From assembly GCF_003576645.1 (NCBI RefSeq), contig NC_044924.1:19382912-19446911 (forward strand): DNA of 64,000 bases, written 5' to 3'. Shown piece after piece: positions 1 through 9,911 of the stretch. The position numbers and the translations under genes are program-made. Below the pieces are notes generated by a model. That model searched no databases. It had not been told where the DNA came from and was given only the letters and a program-made list of their open reading frames with translations. The stretch's first letter is position 1, and each line of letters opens with the position of its first letter. Source of the stretch: Ipomoea triloba (Eukaryota > Streptophyta > Magnoliopsida > Solanales > Convolvulaceae).

Positions 1-1325
1 CATTCAAGAGCAAAAATTTCGGAAGACAATACACTCGAAAACCGATCCGCGCGTCGTGGTCGAGCCGAAGTACGCACCGTCGGACGCACGACGGACGCGC
101 GCGTCCGTGCCGCGTCCGGCCGTTCGGCCTTGGTCCCGCCTACTGGACGCCCGACGGACGCGCAGTGGACATGCGTCCAGGGTCGCGTCCATGAAATTCT
201 GCCAGTTTCGGGCAGCAAAAACAGTGTGGTAACGACTTGATTTTCCAATATTTTCATGAATATAAGCCTATATGGACATAAATATAACATATACATGTAT
301 ATATTAGCTATGAACATGTATACAAAAATTACCAAAAATTCAAAGAGTAGTCTCTTGAGCCAACTAAGAGATCCTCAAGTTTAACACATAATTTCCACAT
401 AAACTCCTAGTCTTATACCACTAGCAATTGTTCATTTTCAAGTGACTAAACCGACTTAAGGGATTCCTTACCTCTCAAGTGGTTGTTAATACCGCAGAAA
501 GTGTTGTGATCCTTTTCTCCAAATTTTCCACCGAAGATCCTAATTAATGATCACCATAATAACAATATTTTCATAAATTCTTAGCTTAAAATTAAGTTCT
601 AGGAAAGGATTCTAGCCATTTTAACCGAATAAAATCAAAGTTTTACCTAGTATGGAAGCACTTGTGAAGGAAAATGGCTATGGAGTTTCTTGAATCACAT
701 ACAGAGATGAAATTTTTCCTTCCCCTTTTTCTCCTCTAATTTTCGGCCAAGGGGGTAGAAATGGGTAGCTTGGAGATTAAGTTAGCTAGCATGACTTATC
801 CCACACTCTTCCTTGATATTTAATTAATTATTTACCATATGGTAAATAATTGTGACACTTGTCACAACCCCATGGTAAGTATGGTGAATCTTAGAGAATA
901 AGACTTTCCTTAGACAGTTAGGGGTTAAATCAGATAAAAGTTCGGAGGAATATAATTTAATTCGGGAAAATTTCAATACCAAAGTTATTCTAAAAATAAT
1001 CCCGTCATTAACAACTAAAATCGGACAACTTTCCGGTATCTCGCGAAATACAGTGGTACGAAGGTTCGTAATAAATTTCACTCTTACAGTCCGTCTAATT
1101 TCCACTGAACTTAGTAGGAAGTTCATACTTGATCAAATCATGAATAATAATCCATTTCCTAGGGAAATTCGAACTGTATATTCATCCTCAAAAATTTTAC
1201 GGTTCGTGACCGGCACGTATGATCGTAGCTTATTAATAACTATTCTTACTAAAATAAAATCCTCTTGAAGTATCGAGAGATCATCTCATTAATGTCGTAG
1301 CCTAAAGAAATATTTTTCGAACCCT
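1..1325 (-). repeat. LTR-like block, family uncertain (possibly chromovirus)
   Basis: No credible protein is encoded here. Positions 56-195 are GC-rich with many GGACGC/GCGTCC hexamers; the rest is AT-rich. Read on the minus strand, the run around 720-800 resembles the transcribed leader of plant chromovirus LTRs, and the block directly abuts the gag end of element C at about 1325. The simplest reading is a foreign LTR inserted in C, replacing the pol region expected here. Only one end lies in the window, so neither terminal dinucleotides nor a target duplication could be checked. Confidence 0.4.
826..866. repeat. 26-bp perfect palindrome plus adjacent inverted repeat
   Basis: Bases 826-851 form a perfect palindrome centred on CATATG. 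It is followed at 851-866 by TGTGACA-ct-TGTCACA, a 7-bp inverted repeat with a 2-base spacer. Together they could fold into two adjacent hairpins inside the LTR-like block. No function is known to me. Confidence 0.75.
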
Positions 1326-1329
1326 AGAC

Positions 1330-3287
1330 TTATCGGAATAGATGAGGGGTTACACCCTCAGTCAAACAAGCCGAAGATTCTTGGCTTAAACAAGTAAAAT
1401 TTTCACTACTGTCATTCTCGAATAACTCACGACATTCTTTGTTATTGAAAAATTTTCGGATAAAAGCATTGATTGTACCTTCTCGAGCCGCGTCTTTTGA
1501 TCTTTTGATTTTGTCATGTTGTAGCTCCTTTTCTTTTGGGCATACTTCCGAAGTGGTTTTCTCGTTGTTTTCCTTCATTGAGATTGTGTACGAACCGCTC
1601 GCATTCTTTAGTTCAAGAGTGGGACTACAAGAGGTAGTCTCGTTTCTCTTGTCTTCTACCTTACATTGGCATATTCCGCAAATAGCATCCATTGGATCAC
1701 ATTTCACATGTTCTTCTTCCTTGGCATTAATGGCATTGACTCTCTCTTTCGGATTGTTCTCAGTGTTACTTGGGAGTTGTCCGTAGTGTCTATCCGACAT
1801 CATCTTAAACATTTGAGAAATTTGATTCTCAATTGTCTTCAATGTAGCTTTAGACTCTTGTCTAAGAGTGGAAATTTCTTGTCGAATCTCTTGAATAATC
1901 TCTTGTTTTAGATTTGCTCGATCATTTTTGAGTTCCATGATCGTCCTTGTAAGCCTTTCATCTACTTCACGGATGTCATCCCTTCTTTGAGTAAAGTCAA
2001 GTTGAGAGTTGTATTGTGGCTTGTACTGGGTCATTTGATTTCCATTTCCTTGGTTTTGATGGTACATCAGTCTGTTCTTATCATTCTGTCCATATGCAGG
2101 CTTGTTTCCATAGTTGTATTGTCCTCTCACTTGATATCCATCATTATTACTATTGTTCCAACCCTCTCCCTGTTTCCAATTGTTGTTTGATCTTTGGTTT
2201 TGTCTATAAGCATTGAAGTTGGAGTTCCTTTGGTAATCTACCACCTCGACTTGCTCAGATGTAGACGGAGAAGTGCAAATATTTGTATCGCGAGGTCCTC
2301 CACAGATGTTACAGTAAAGTGCCAAAGCCATACAAGGCTTAGGTTTTCCTTCCATTTTTTCTACCATAGCCTGTAGCTTCTTGATTTCGTGATTCATGGC
2401 CTCTATTTTTGCCTCGCTCGCCACATGGTTATCAACTTCATAAATGCCCCCGTGATCTCCTCGTCGGTCGTACCAACATGATGTATTCTTAGATATTCTC
2501 TCAATTAGTTCTTCAGCTTCTGGTAAGGCTAGGGAAACAAAAGCACCGCTGGAGGATGAGTCAAGCAACATTTTTCCTTCATCTGTCAGCCCTCCATAGA
2601 ATGAGCTGATCATGTCCCATGAGTGCATCAGATCTTGTGGGCATTGTCTTTTAAGAACCTTGAATCGTCGCCAAGCCTCTCCCAAACTTTCAAGCCTTCT
2701 TTGCTTGAATTCTTGTATTAGTCTTATAATCCTCATGGTTTTGGTAATGGGAAAGAACTCGTTCATGAATTCTCGATGCAACTGTTGCCATGATCTGAAA
2801 TGATTGTCGTCTTGGCTTTCCAACCATCGTGCTGCCTCTCCTATAACTGAGAATGGGAATAATTTAAGTCGAACTATCTCCTCGCTAACGCCTTCTTACC
2901 TGTACATCCCACATGCTCGTATGAACCTTGTGATGTGTGCGTTGGGACTTCGGATGGCAATCCCGAGTATTGACTGTTCTGAACCAGTGTGAGAATAGTT
3001 GGATGTATGTGAAAGTTGACGTTTTCCATTGGCAGTACGTAGATCGAGTTGTACATGTTGAAATCAGGAGTCATGTAATCTGCAATTGATCTTTGTGGTT
3101 CTTGAGGGTTTCCATAGTATTCTTCTTCACGATTGTTCTCTTGGTTGTTTGCTCTGTTAGCTTGTGGTTCTTCCAGAATCGGTTCTTCATGGTTAATCGG
3201 TACTTGTGGATTAATTGGAACTGGGGGTGGATTTGGTACAGATGTTCCTCTTCCTTGTGGATTTCTTGTTGCGCTTGATGAAGCCAT
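1330..3287 (-). pseudogene. gag: gag of element C, frameshifted
   Basis: Encodes the structural polyprotein of an Athila-type element. The N-terminal part (3287 to about 2893) is Pro/Asn-rich and ends near CTGKK. A missing base at about 2893 shifts the frame, and the capsid-type Retrotrans_gag region continues with GVSEEIVRLKLFPFS, FFPITKT, a Phe-x-Gln-rich helix and RFKVLKRQCP. A cysteine-containing segment (YCNICGG) follows at about residue 170 of the second frame, then an Asn/Tyr/Gln-rich stretch, a coiled coil (DERLTRTIMELKNDRANLKQ) and a lysine/glutamate-rich tail. The second frame has no ATG at its start, which supports one broken gene. It ends beside the foreign block at about 1325, so the C-terminus may be truncated. 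Confidence 0.8.
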
Positions 3288-3331
3288 TTGTGATCCTTGG
3301 GTATTTTTCCTTCTAGTTGCTCTATTGCCTT

Positions 3332-3348
3332 CCCCGACAACGGCGCCA
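3332..3348 (-). other. Primer binding site of element C (tRNA-Asp type)
   Basis: The minus strand reads TGGCGCCGTTGTCGGGG, complementary to the 3' end of plant tRNA-Asp with one change from the usual Athila PBS. It lies 3 bases from the LTR edge at about 3352 and 45 bases from the gag frame. Confidence 0.8.
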
Positions 3349-3351
3349 TTT

Positions 3352-3765
3352 TTAAAGAAGCAGTATTGTGTAGTGGTTGATTCGTCAAAAGATATTTATG
3401 TTAAAACGGAAAGTCAGTGACTCCCCGAGTGTCGGTCTCGAAGGAAGGACGTGGAGGTGTGTCAAGTGTTCGGGAGTTTACTTTGATCGGGTCATGCATT
3501 GGATTCGAGTGTGGAGTTGAGTGGATTGTGAATGGAAGGAGTTCATTTGGTTTGGTTTGAGTGCAAGAGAGTAGAGTAAAGTAAAAGATTTGTAAATATG
3601 TAAAAGGGGTAGGGATTGGATAGTGTTCATGTATGTTGCATTGTAGTGTGACTAAGGTAATGGATCGGGGAATGCTAGGATGTTGTCTATTCAAAAGTGT
3701 GTTGTCTTAGTCCTTTTCCACCCTTGTGTACTAAGGTTTCTTGACTAAGGAGTGCCTACAAGCAT
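3352..3765 (-). repeat. 5' LTR of element C, inner 414 bp
   Basis: This is the PBS-proximal part of the LTR of C. Its edge (ttaaag after catt) aligns with the LTR edges of B and F relative to their PBS. The segment GACTCCCCGAGTGTCG at about 3419 recurs with small changes in the LTRs of A, B and F. It ends at the agcat target duplicated by element A (3761-3765), and the rest of the LTR is at 12675-13169. Confidence 0.7.
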
Positions 3766-5052
3766 TGATAAGCACAAAGAATAGCACTTATAAGGGGTCT
3801 TTATTAGATTAAAAACGCATTGTTTTGACATCCAATTACAACAATTGCGTGCTTTTCAGCTCAAATGCGATCAATTTCTTTTAACAACATTCCCAGAAAG
3901 AGTTTTGAAGTATTTCACAGATTGGAGAGGGATTTGAAGCTAAAATAGAGCAAAAGACGAACAAGCCGACATGCAGTAGTGCCCCACGCAGCCTCACACG
4001 CGTGTGGCTGGGCGTGGAATTATTCCAGAGAGCCACCACGCCACTCACACGCGTGTGAGCAAGCGTGGTCGGGCCAAAGGCTATTTTGGGAAATTTGTTC
4101 CTTTTCTTTGTCTCCTATATAAAAATCCCTTTTGCCCTAAAACTAAAAAAAGAGGAAGAAAGATCAGAAAAATTAATAGAATATGATAGATAGATCTAGA
4201 GGGTTTTCTTCCCTCTTGGGGGAAACTCCTTCATAGTTTAGAATAGATCAAGGGCAAGAAAGAAGATTGGGATTCAAGATCAAGGTTGTAAGATCCCCTT
4301 TTTCAAGGGGTGATAACCATTCTCCTCAATTTCTAATTCAATACTTGTTTCTTTGAATTTCCTTTTCCTTTTCTTGTTTCTTAGTATGCTAGAGTAGATT
4401 AGATAGGGGATTGGTGGCCCCATGGTAGATCTATGCGGATGTTTAATATTATTGCTTTGATTTGTGAATTGCTTGCTTGTTGGTTGTTGAAATTGTGTGG
4501 ATGATGTTCTGTAAGCTTTGTGCCTTTTGTGGCCACATTAGGTAGCAAACCCAAAGGAAGTGAGTGTGTGCGCGATAGCGGCCAGCCACGAGTCTTACTC
4601 ACCCACATCTCCGCTCTTAGTCCGAAAGGACAAGATCCTAGAGGAGTGGTAGACAAAGTGTTCGATGAAATGCCCCAACCAAATGAGGATGTGGGAGTCC
4701 AAAGTGTGACGCCACTTGGTAGTGTGCCATGAACTCCCTAGTCTATTCCACGACTTGCACTCGCAAAACCAACCAAAGATAAACCACATGGAAAAGCCTA
4801 AAGCCCCAATCTCTACTTTACTTTTCTTTATTTCACACAACTACTACCAACATTTCTCTCTTACCAATGAATCCAACTCCTAGCCATTCCCGTAACTCTT
4901 TTCCTTCAACCTCTTAGATGCCAACACACCAATTCGATTCCCATTCGTCATCCTTGAGAGACACGACACTCGGGGAATCTTGACTCTTCGTTTTACCACC
5001 TTCACATACCCACTTCACGTTGAACTCACCACATACAATCATCAATCTGTCA
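3766..5052 (+). repeat. Element A 5' LTR
   Basis: LTR of 1287 bp beginning TGATAAGCAC and ending CTGTCA. It contains palindromes CACACGCGTGTG (3995-4006) and CTCACACGCGTGTGAG (4044-4059), each followed by a GCGTGG box, then a TATA box. It matches the 3' LTR almost base for base, but carries about 45 extra bases near 4805-4860 that the 3' LTR lacks. Confidence 0.93.
4116..4125 (+). promoter_or_regulatory. TATA box of element A LTR
   Basis: TATATAAAAA lies about 55 bases downstream of the second ACACGCGTGT palindrome. The 3' LTR has the matching TATATAAA at 11780-11787. It is the likely core promoter for genomic RNA. Confidence 0.6.
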
Positions 5053-5055
5053 AAA

Positions 5056-5073
5056 TGGCGCCGTTGCCGGGGA
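5056..5073 (+). other. Primer binding site of element A (tRNA-Asp)
   Basis: TGGCGCCGTTGCCGGGGA, 3 bases after the LTR end, is fully complementary to the 3' end of plant tRNA-Asp including CCA. It is the standard PBS of the Athila/Tat group. Confidence 0.93.
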
Positions 5074-5323
5074 TGGCAAACGGTTTCGAATAGTGTTGAC
5101 ATCTTAGAAGTAGAATTTTAAGAGTTCTTGAATTTCTTTCTTTTTGTTTATTTTATTTTGTTTACTTACTTTTGTTCCTTGTTTGAGAAGTGAGCTTAAA
5201 TTGCCTTGTATATCTTGTGCTCACTTGCAACTACTTTTAGTTGCAAATATTTGTTGTTGGCTAAGCTTTTGTGCAGGAAATTCTTGTTGCAATACATTTG
5301 TAAGCTTGACAATAAGTGCTAAT

Positions 5324-6946
5324 ATGAATCCCCATGATTACCCACATTATGGAGGACAATCCTATAGAAATCCTCCAATCCAACCATATCACTATTACCC
5401 CCGTTCCACCTATACTTACCTTCCACCAACATACCACTACCCACATCCATATCATTACCCAATTCCACCAACATATCAATTACCACCTCCATATCCTTAT
5501 CCATTTCATACACCCAACCATCACCCATACCCATTTGAAACACCACCTCCACCTTTCCAAGAAAATTACCCTTCACAATCACCCAATTTCCAAGAAATTG
5601 ACTCATTAAGCTCCAAAGAAATATCCCAAAACATAGAGAATAAGCTTGTGCAAATAATGAAACAACTTAACCCAAGCTATACTCACGAGTCAAATTCCCA
5701 CCCAAACACCTACTACCCACATCCATCACAAATTCACCCAAGAAAACAATACTACCCATTCCTTTGAAACACTACCCTCTTTCCCATATAATACCCGTAC
5801 AAATCCTCGCGATTATATCCCGCCGGCCACCGATGAAATTGAAGTCCTAAAAGTAAAAATTGATGCATTCATAAGGATGGCCAAGGAGGATACGGCTAAA
5901 CTAAAAGCCGAAAGACTATCTCGCTACCCTCCGGGAGGAAGGACTTCAATTAGAAGAAGTTGAAACAAAGATGTTATCTATGATGGAGGAGCTCATGAAA
6001 ATGACTGAGTCCCGAGCTAACTCCACTGTCATAGATGACGTCCCCACTTTGGAATTCCATCCAAGGATTATACAAGAGGTCGAAAACGCGCAAAAAGCTA
6101 GGGAAGAGGAGAATGTTGAAGAGAAAATGGATCGATATGCCCCGGTGCTTGAAGAAGTTTCGATTTTCGAATTGGAAAATCAAGAGGAGGTAGAGATGGA
6201 AAGTGAGGATGATGACATTGAGCTAGTGTGAGAAGAGGAAGAGCCAAAATACGGTAAAATTTCTAACCTTTCTTGTGCTAATTTTCTTGACAATCCTTGT
6301 GCTATTATTGCAAACACCCCTGACGCTTGTGTGGATGACTCCCTTTACATGTGATTATGATTGCTTTAAATTTCGGGAGGATGATTCCATGAAAAATTTT
6401 GATATATTGATTAATGATTGTAAGGATTCTCTTTTGTTTAAATATGAGTATGATTGCTTTAACTTTTTAGAAGATGAATCCTTTGTCTTGGGTGAAAGTG
6501 AGTTGGTGAGTGAAAGGGATGATGCTTCATTCTATTCGTGTGAGAGTGTGAGTGATTTTTCTAACCCAATAGAGTGGAGTGATGAAGAAAAGGAGTGTGA
6601 GGAAGAGATAGTGGGAAATGATAGGTCTTTCACGTTTGATGTTATGAAAAGAGTTGAGTGGAGAGAGTTGACTACACTCGAGATTGAGGAAGAGAGTGAG
6701 GAGGTATGGTTTGAAACGAACGAGAAAATCTTTAGGGGGAAAAGAGAGGAAAAAGGAAAGGAAGTAGACACCATCCTAGAAGAGTTAAGGAGGGTGTTTA
6801 ATGTTAACATTCATCCAACCTTGCATGTTGTTCTTCCTTTATTCTTGTGGGTATTCAAGGATGTTTCCCACCTTAGGACATTCCTTGAAGCTAAGGTTCA
6901 CGGGACGCTTGGTCGGGTCCCAAAGTCTGTGTGCCTTGAAGGATAG
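5324..6946 (+). pseudogene. Gag-remnant ORF of element A
   Basis: Starts at ATG 5324 with a Tyr/Pro/His-rich region of about 120 residues (repeated YHYP, PPTY and PPPYPYP units), followed by QEIDSLSSKEISQNIENKL. Frameshifts near 5767 and 5920, a TGA at about 6231 and another frameshift near 6340 break it. Element B keeps the same order in one frame. Downstream come a coiled coil (about 5840-6000), a segment with APVLEEVSIFELENQEEV, and a long acidic region to 6946. The coiled coil aligns in position and pattern with the C-terminal gag coiled coils of C and F, while capsid and zinc knuckle are absent. I infer a reduced gag; no enzyme motif is present. Confidence 0.6.
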
Positions 6947-6956
6947 GCCACACCAT

Positions 6957-7003
6957 GTCTGGCCAGGAGACGTAAAACCATGGCGCACTTGGGAGGCAGT
7001 CCC
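6957..7003 (+). other. Conserved post-ORF block, first copy in element A
   Basis: GTCTGGCC...GACGT.AAAC...GCGCACTTGGGAGGCAGTCCC follows the first ORF. Related blocks lie at 9861-9911 (A), 19724-19769 (B, minus), 38870-38914 (F, minus) and about 28086-28130 (decayed Athila copy, minus), always just downstream of an ORF. Its role is unknown. Confidence 0.6.
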
Positions 7004-8229
7004 AATGTTATCTTACTTTTTCTAAAAAGTTTTTCTTATTTTCTATAGTATGTTTTACTTAGTTTTATTTCAATAATGTTTCTATAACCTCGGTTGAGCT
7101 AAAAAATGCAGATTAAACACCCGAGAATTATAAGTTGCCCGCAATCAATCGACAAACATCATCACTAGCAAAGGAAGGAAGGGAAACAAGGTAAGCTTTC
7201 GCACAGCACGCCTTCCACGCCACCACCACGCGTGTGGCTAGGCGTGGAAAACTTCCAGAGAGTCACCACGCCGCTCACACGCGTGTGAGCAGGCGTGGGA
7301 ATAAACCAGAGAGCTCCCACGCCTACCACGACGTGTGGTAGCGTGCGTGGACGGGCACCAGACTTTTCGCAGATTTTCGCGCGAAGTGGTTTAAAACCCT
7401 TTCCTTGCTTCATTTCTTCCCCACCACGAGCTTTAAAACCCTTTCCTTGCTTCATTTCTTCCCCACCACGAGCAAGAACTCTCTTTCCTTGCTTCATTTC
7501 TTCCCCACCACGAGCAAGAACTCTACCAAGCTGAAAATATACACTTTCTAAGCATCTCCTTCCAAGTCTCTCAACCTTTCTCAAAGATTCTAAGTCATTT
7601 CTAAGGTATGAACATACTCTTCTTTGCTATTTACTTGTTTAATGAAGAACTTGTTCTATTTTTGAAGAATATCTCCATGGGTTTTTTCTTGTATGATATT
7701 TTTCTTGAGATATATTGTTATGAGATGACTTGATAGACTTGTATTGAGCCTACATTGCTTCTATAGACTAGAAATTTCATGTTTTAACATCTCTTTGTGA
7801 CTAGATCTTGAAATTTCTTGATTTGGGTATTCTTTTGTCATGATGAGATCTTTGTTGATATAGTGAGCATGGTGGGTAAAGTTTGCAACTTTCGTACTCT
7901 ATAGGCACTACTACATTGCTATATTCTACTAGTTAGTTGGTCTAATTTTAACTTTCATGTTGCTTCCATTTTTCAACCTTGAGCTAGTATAGAGGTAGAA
8001 GATGAAGTTGACCATATGTTGACCTTTTGACTATGAAATGAGTATGGAACGGTATGAGCTAGTTCTTGCATGTATAGGATAGAATTGTTGATAGATATCA
8101 AAATGATGGTTGCATGCAATGAATTATTATGATCTTTTCTTTAGATATGTGCAACATTGTTCATAATCAATATTTAAGATTGGCAAGTGTTTTTCCTTGT
8201 GTTGTTTGATTATCCACGTTATAGGAAAA
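7004..8229 (+). other. Inter-ORF noncoding segment of element A
   Basis: No gene is seen. At 7205-7345 are three LTR-like palindromes, including GCTCACACGCGTGTGAGC (7273-7290), in the same CACGCC...GGCGTGG setting as in the LTRs. A 42-bp tandem array follows (about 7390-7524), then a T-rich stretch ending at the ATG of the second ORF. Element B lacks nearly all of 6922-8377 and joins the two flanks directly. Confidence 0.7.
7390..7524 (+). repeat. 42-bp tandem repeat, three copies
   Basis: A unit containing CCTTGCTTCATTTCTTCCCC recurs with starts exactly 42 bp apart (for example ctttcc at 7441 and 7483). The copies are nearly identical. The same 42-bp period occurs at 8824-9306 and 31296-31528, so a technical origin must be considered. 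Confidence 0.85.
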
Positions 8230-9713
8230 ATGTCTTCGCCATATGACCTTGCACAACAGATTGCTCAAAGGCTCCAGAGAGGGAAAGCCCCGACAGATGA
8301 AAACAGTGCTAGGGACACTAACACTCGTTACTTTGAAGTATCCACCGGAAATCAAATTCTACTAATGACTGCTACAATGCTAGGTCGGTACAGGCAGTTG
8401 TTAAACTACCCTATTGTGCAATGGAGATATGTAGAGTTGAGAGTATTGGAGGATTATGAGTGCAAATATGGACTGGAGAGGTTGATTGCATAGCCATACT
8501 GGAACAATTTGTTAAGCTGGAGACAAGATACTTTTATCCCTCTAGTGCATGAGTTTGTTGCTAGCTTGAATGTTGACGGAATAGCTGGAGATCTCTATAG
8601 CCCTACCATTAAGTTTAGACTCTTCAACCAGGACTATAATATATCGGCCAACCGTTTGGGTGTTCTCCTTGGATTTTATGACGAGGAAGATCAGTCAAAG
8701 CATTGGTACCGGAGACTAAGGCATGACTTTGGAGAAAGAGATATACCGAGAACATATTGGTCGAAGATTGCAAGACAAGGAGTCGAATGGGAAGGATCAA
8801 GAGTGAGAGTCTCTCAGATTGTAAGAGAGGATTTAAAGGTTTTATGGAAGGTAATCGCTCATTCAAGAGAGGATTTAAAGGTTTTATGGAAGGTAATCGC
8901 TCATTCATGGGAAGGAAGGCCTGAGACATATGATCGAGTCTCAAAGGCAGAGCTGTTCATGCTTTGGAGTATGGACACCGTCTCAAAGGCAGAGCTGTTC
9001 ATGCTTTGGAGTATGGACACCTGGAACTCGGTGAACATGAGCGTAATTTGTAGGAACTTGCTTGTTGCACAACAACAAGAGTCAGCCAGGGCAATCTTCA
9101 TAGGCCCCTTGGTGACAAGGCTATGCATCTCCCTGGGCAATCTAGGCCCCTTGGTGACAAGGCTATGCATCTCCCTGGGCAATCAAATGAAAATGAATTG
9201 GTTCGAACATCGGCCCCTGGGCAATCAAATGAAAATGAATTGGTTCGAACATCGGCTTCTGGGCAATCAAATGAAAATGAATTGGTTCGAACATCGGCTT
9301 CTAGGAGCGCATATAGTTCCTTTATCTCCCGAGGACGTCGCAAAACTTCACTTGAGACAACTAGTGCGAACGAGGGTAGATGAGGAAATGGCGGATGATC
9401 ACGCTAACACGCCCATGATGTCCCCAGGATTCACTCCTTCTCTGATGTCATTCAATTCCCTGTCTCTCCCCGAAAATGTATTCGCCGTTGGATTCTTCAA
9501 TGTATTCTCCACCACAAAGAGAGCCCGGACCGTCTGTACCTCCACCACAACCTGAAGAGCAAAACCCCAACTCCTCTACCTTCAACATTCCGAGCTGGTT
9601 CACCCCAGTCACTGATTGGAGATCCCTCCAAAATTTCCAATACCAATTGCACTTGGAGCAAATGCAAAAGCTGGATGAGATTTCAAGAGAGATCAAGGAA
9701 ATTAGGAGACCAT
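8230..9713 (+). pseudogene. Athila-ORF1-like protein of element A
   Basis: Begins MSSPYDLAQQIAQRL at ATG 8230. A TAG at 8491-8493 replaces a Glu codon kept in B, and indels near 9470-9560 shift the frame before the C-terminus (IPSWFTPVTDW, then a coiled coil ending KEIRRP). The core has WNNLLSWRQDTF, LVHEFVASL, TIKFRLFNQDYNISANRLGVLLGF and YWSKIARQG. This pattern fits the ATHILA ORF-1 / plant transposon protein families, whose function is unknown; the match is by eye. Four 42-bp duplications (8824-9306) add 14 residues per extra copy and are absent from B. It is not a polymerase or integrase. Confidence 0.65.
8824..9306 (+). repeat. Four consecutive 42-bp tandem duplications
   Basis: Four different sequences are tandemly duplicated in frame: from 8824 (two copies), 8941 (two), 9101 (two) and 9181 (three). 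Start-to-start distances are 42 bp in every case (8824/8866, 8941/8983, 9101/9143, 9181/9223/9265). Copies within a set are almost identical, and element B has single copies at all four places. Confidence 0.95.
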
Positions 9714-9860
9714 GAAGGAAGAAAAGGACGGAAGAAAAGAAAATACAAGATCTTGATAATGATGACTTGTGATTTGATAATCCTGAACAATTGATTGTGG
9801 ACAATCTCTTTACTTTTGTTTATATTTTTAGCTATATTTCTGTTTATGTTTTATCTTGCA

Positions 9861-9911
9861 CGTCTCGTCTAGCCAAAGACGTTAAACGTGGCGCTTTTGG
9901 GAGGCAACCCA
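9861..9911 (+). other. Conserved post-ORF block, second copy in element A
   Basis: CGTCTCGTCTAGCCAAAGACG, then TTAAACGTGGCGC and TTTTGGGAGGCAACCC. It lies about 150 bases after the second ORF and matches 19724-19769 of element B on the opposite strand. Confidence 0.7.

Larger units (their letters stand above)
1326..3765 (-). mobile_element. Element C: Athila-type gypsy, left part
   Basis: Minus-strand Ty3/gypsy element. From right to left the segment holds the inner part of the 5' LTR (from about 3352), a tRNA-Asp-type primer binding site and a gag gene. No protease, RT or integrase follows; the LTR-like block at 1-1325 occupies that place. The 5' LTR is split by element A: it breaks off at 3765 after agcat and resumes at 12675 after the duplicated agcat. 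The outer end lies at 13169 inside the LINE. The other end of C is outside the window. Confidence 0.75.

Noticed and set aside
3995..4059. CRISPR-like array formed by repeated CACACGCGTGTG units.
   Set aside because: The units are LTR-embedded palindromes with homologous spacers shared between elements in a plant genome.
5261..5606. Trp/Met/Val-rich minus-strand frames opposite the first ORF of A.
   Set aside because: They are mirror images of the Tyr/Pro/His-rich coding strand and have no independent support.
7165..7584. 139-codon minus-strand frame with RGGEEMKQGK repeats as a repeat protein.
   Set aside because: The repeats are only the 42-bp DNA duplication read in one frame, and the rest covers LTR-type palindromes.
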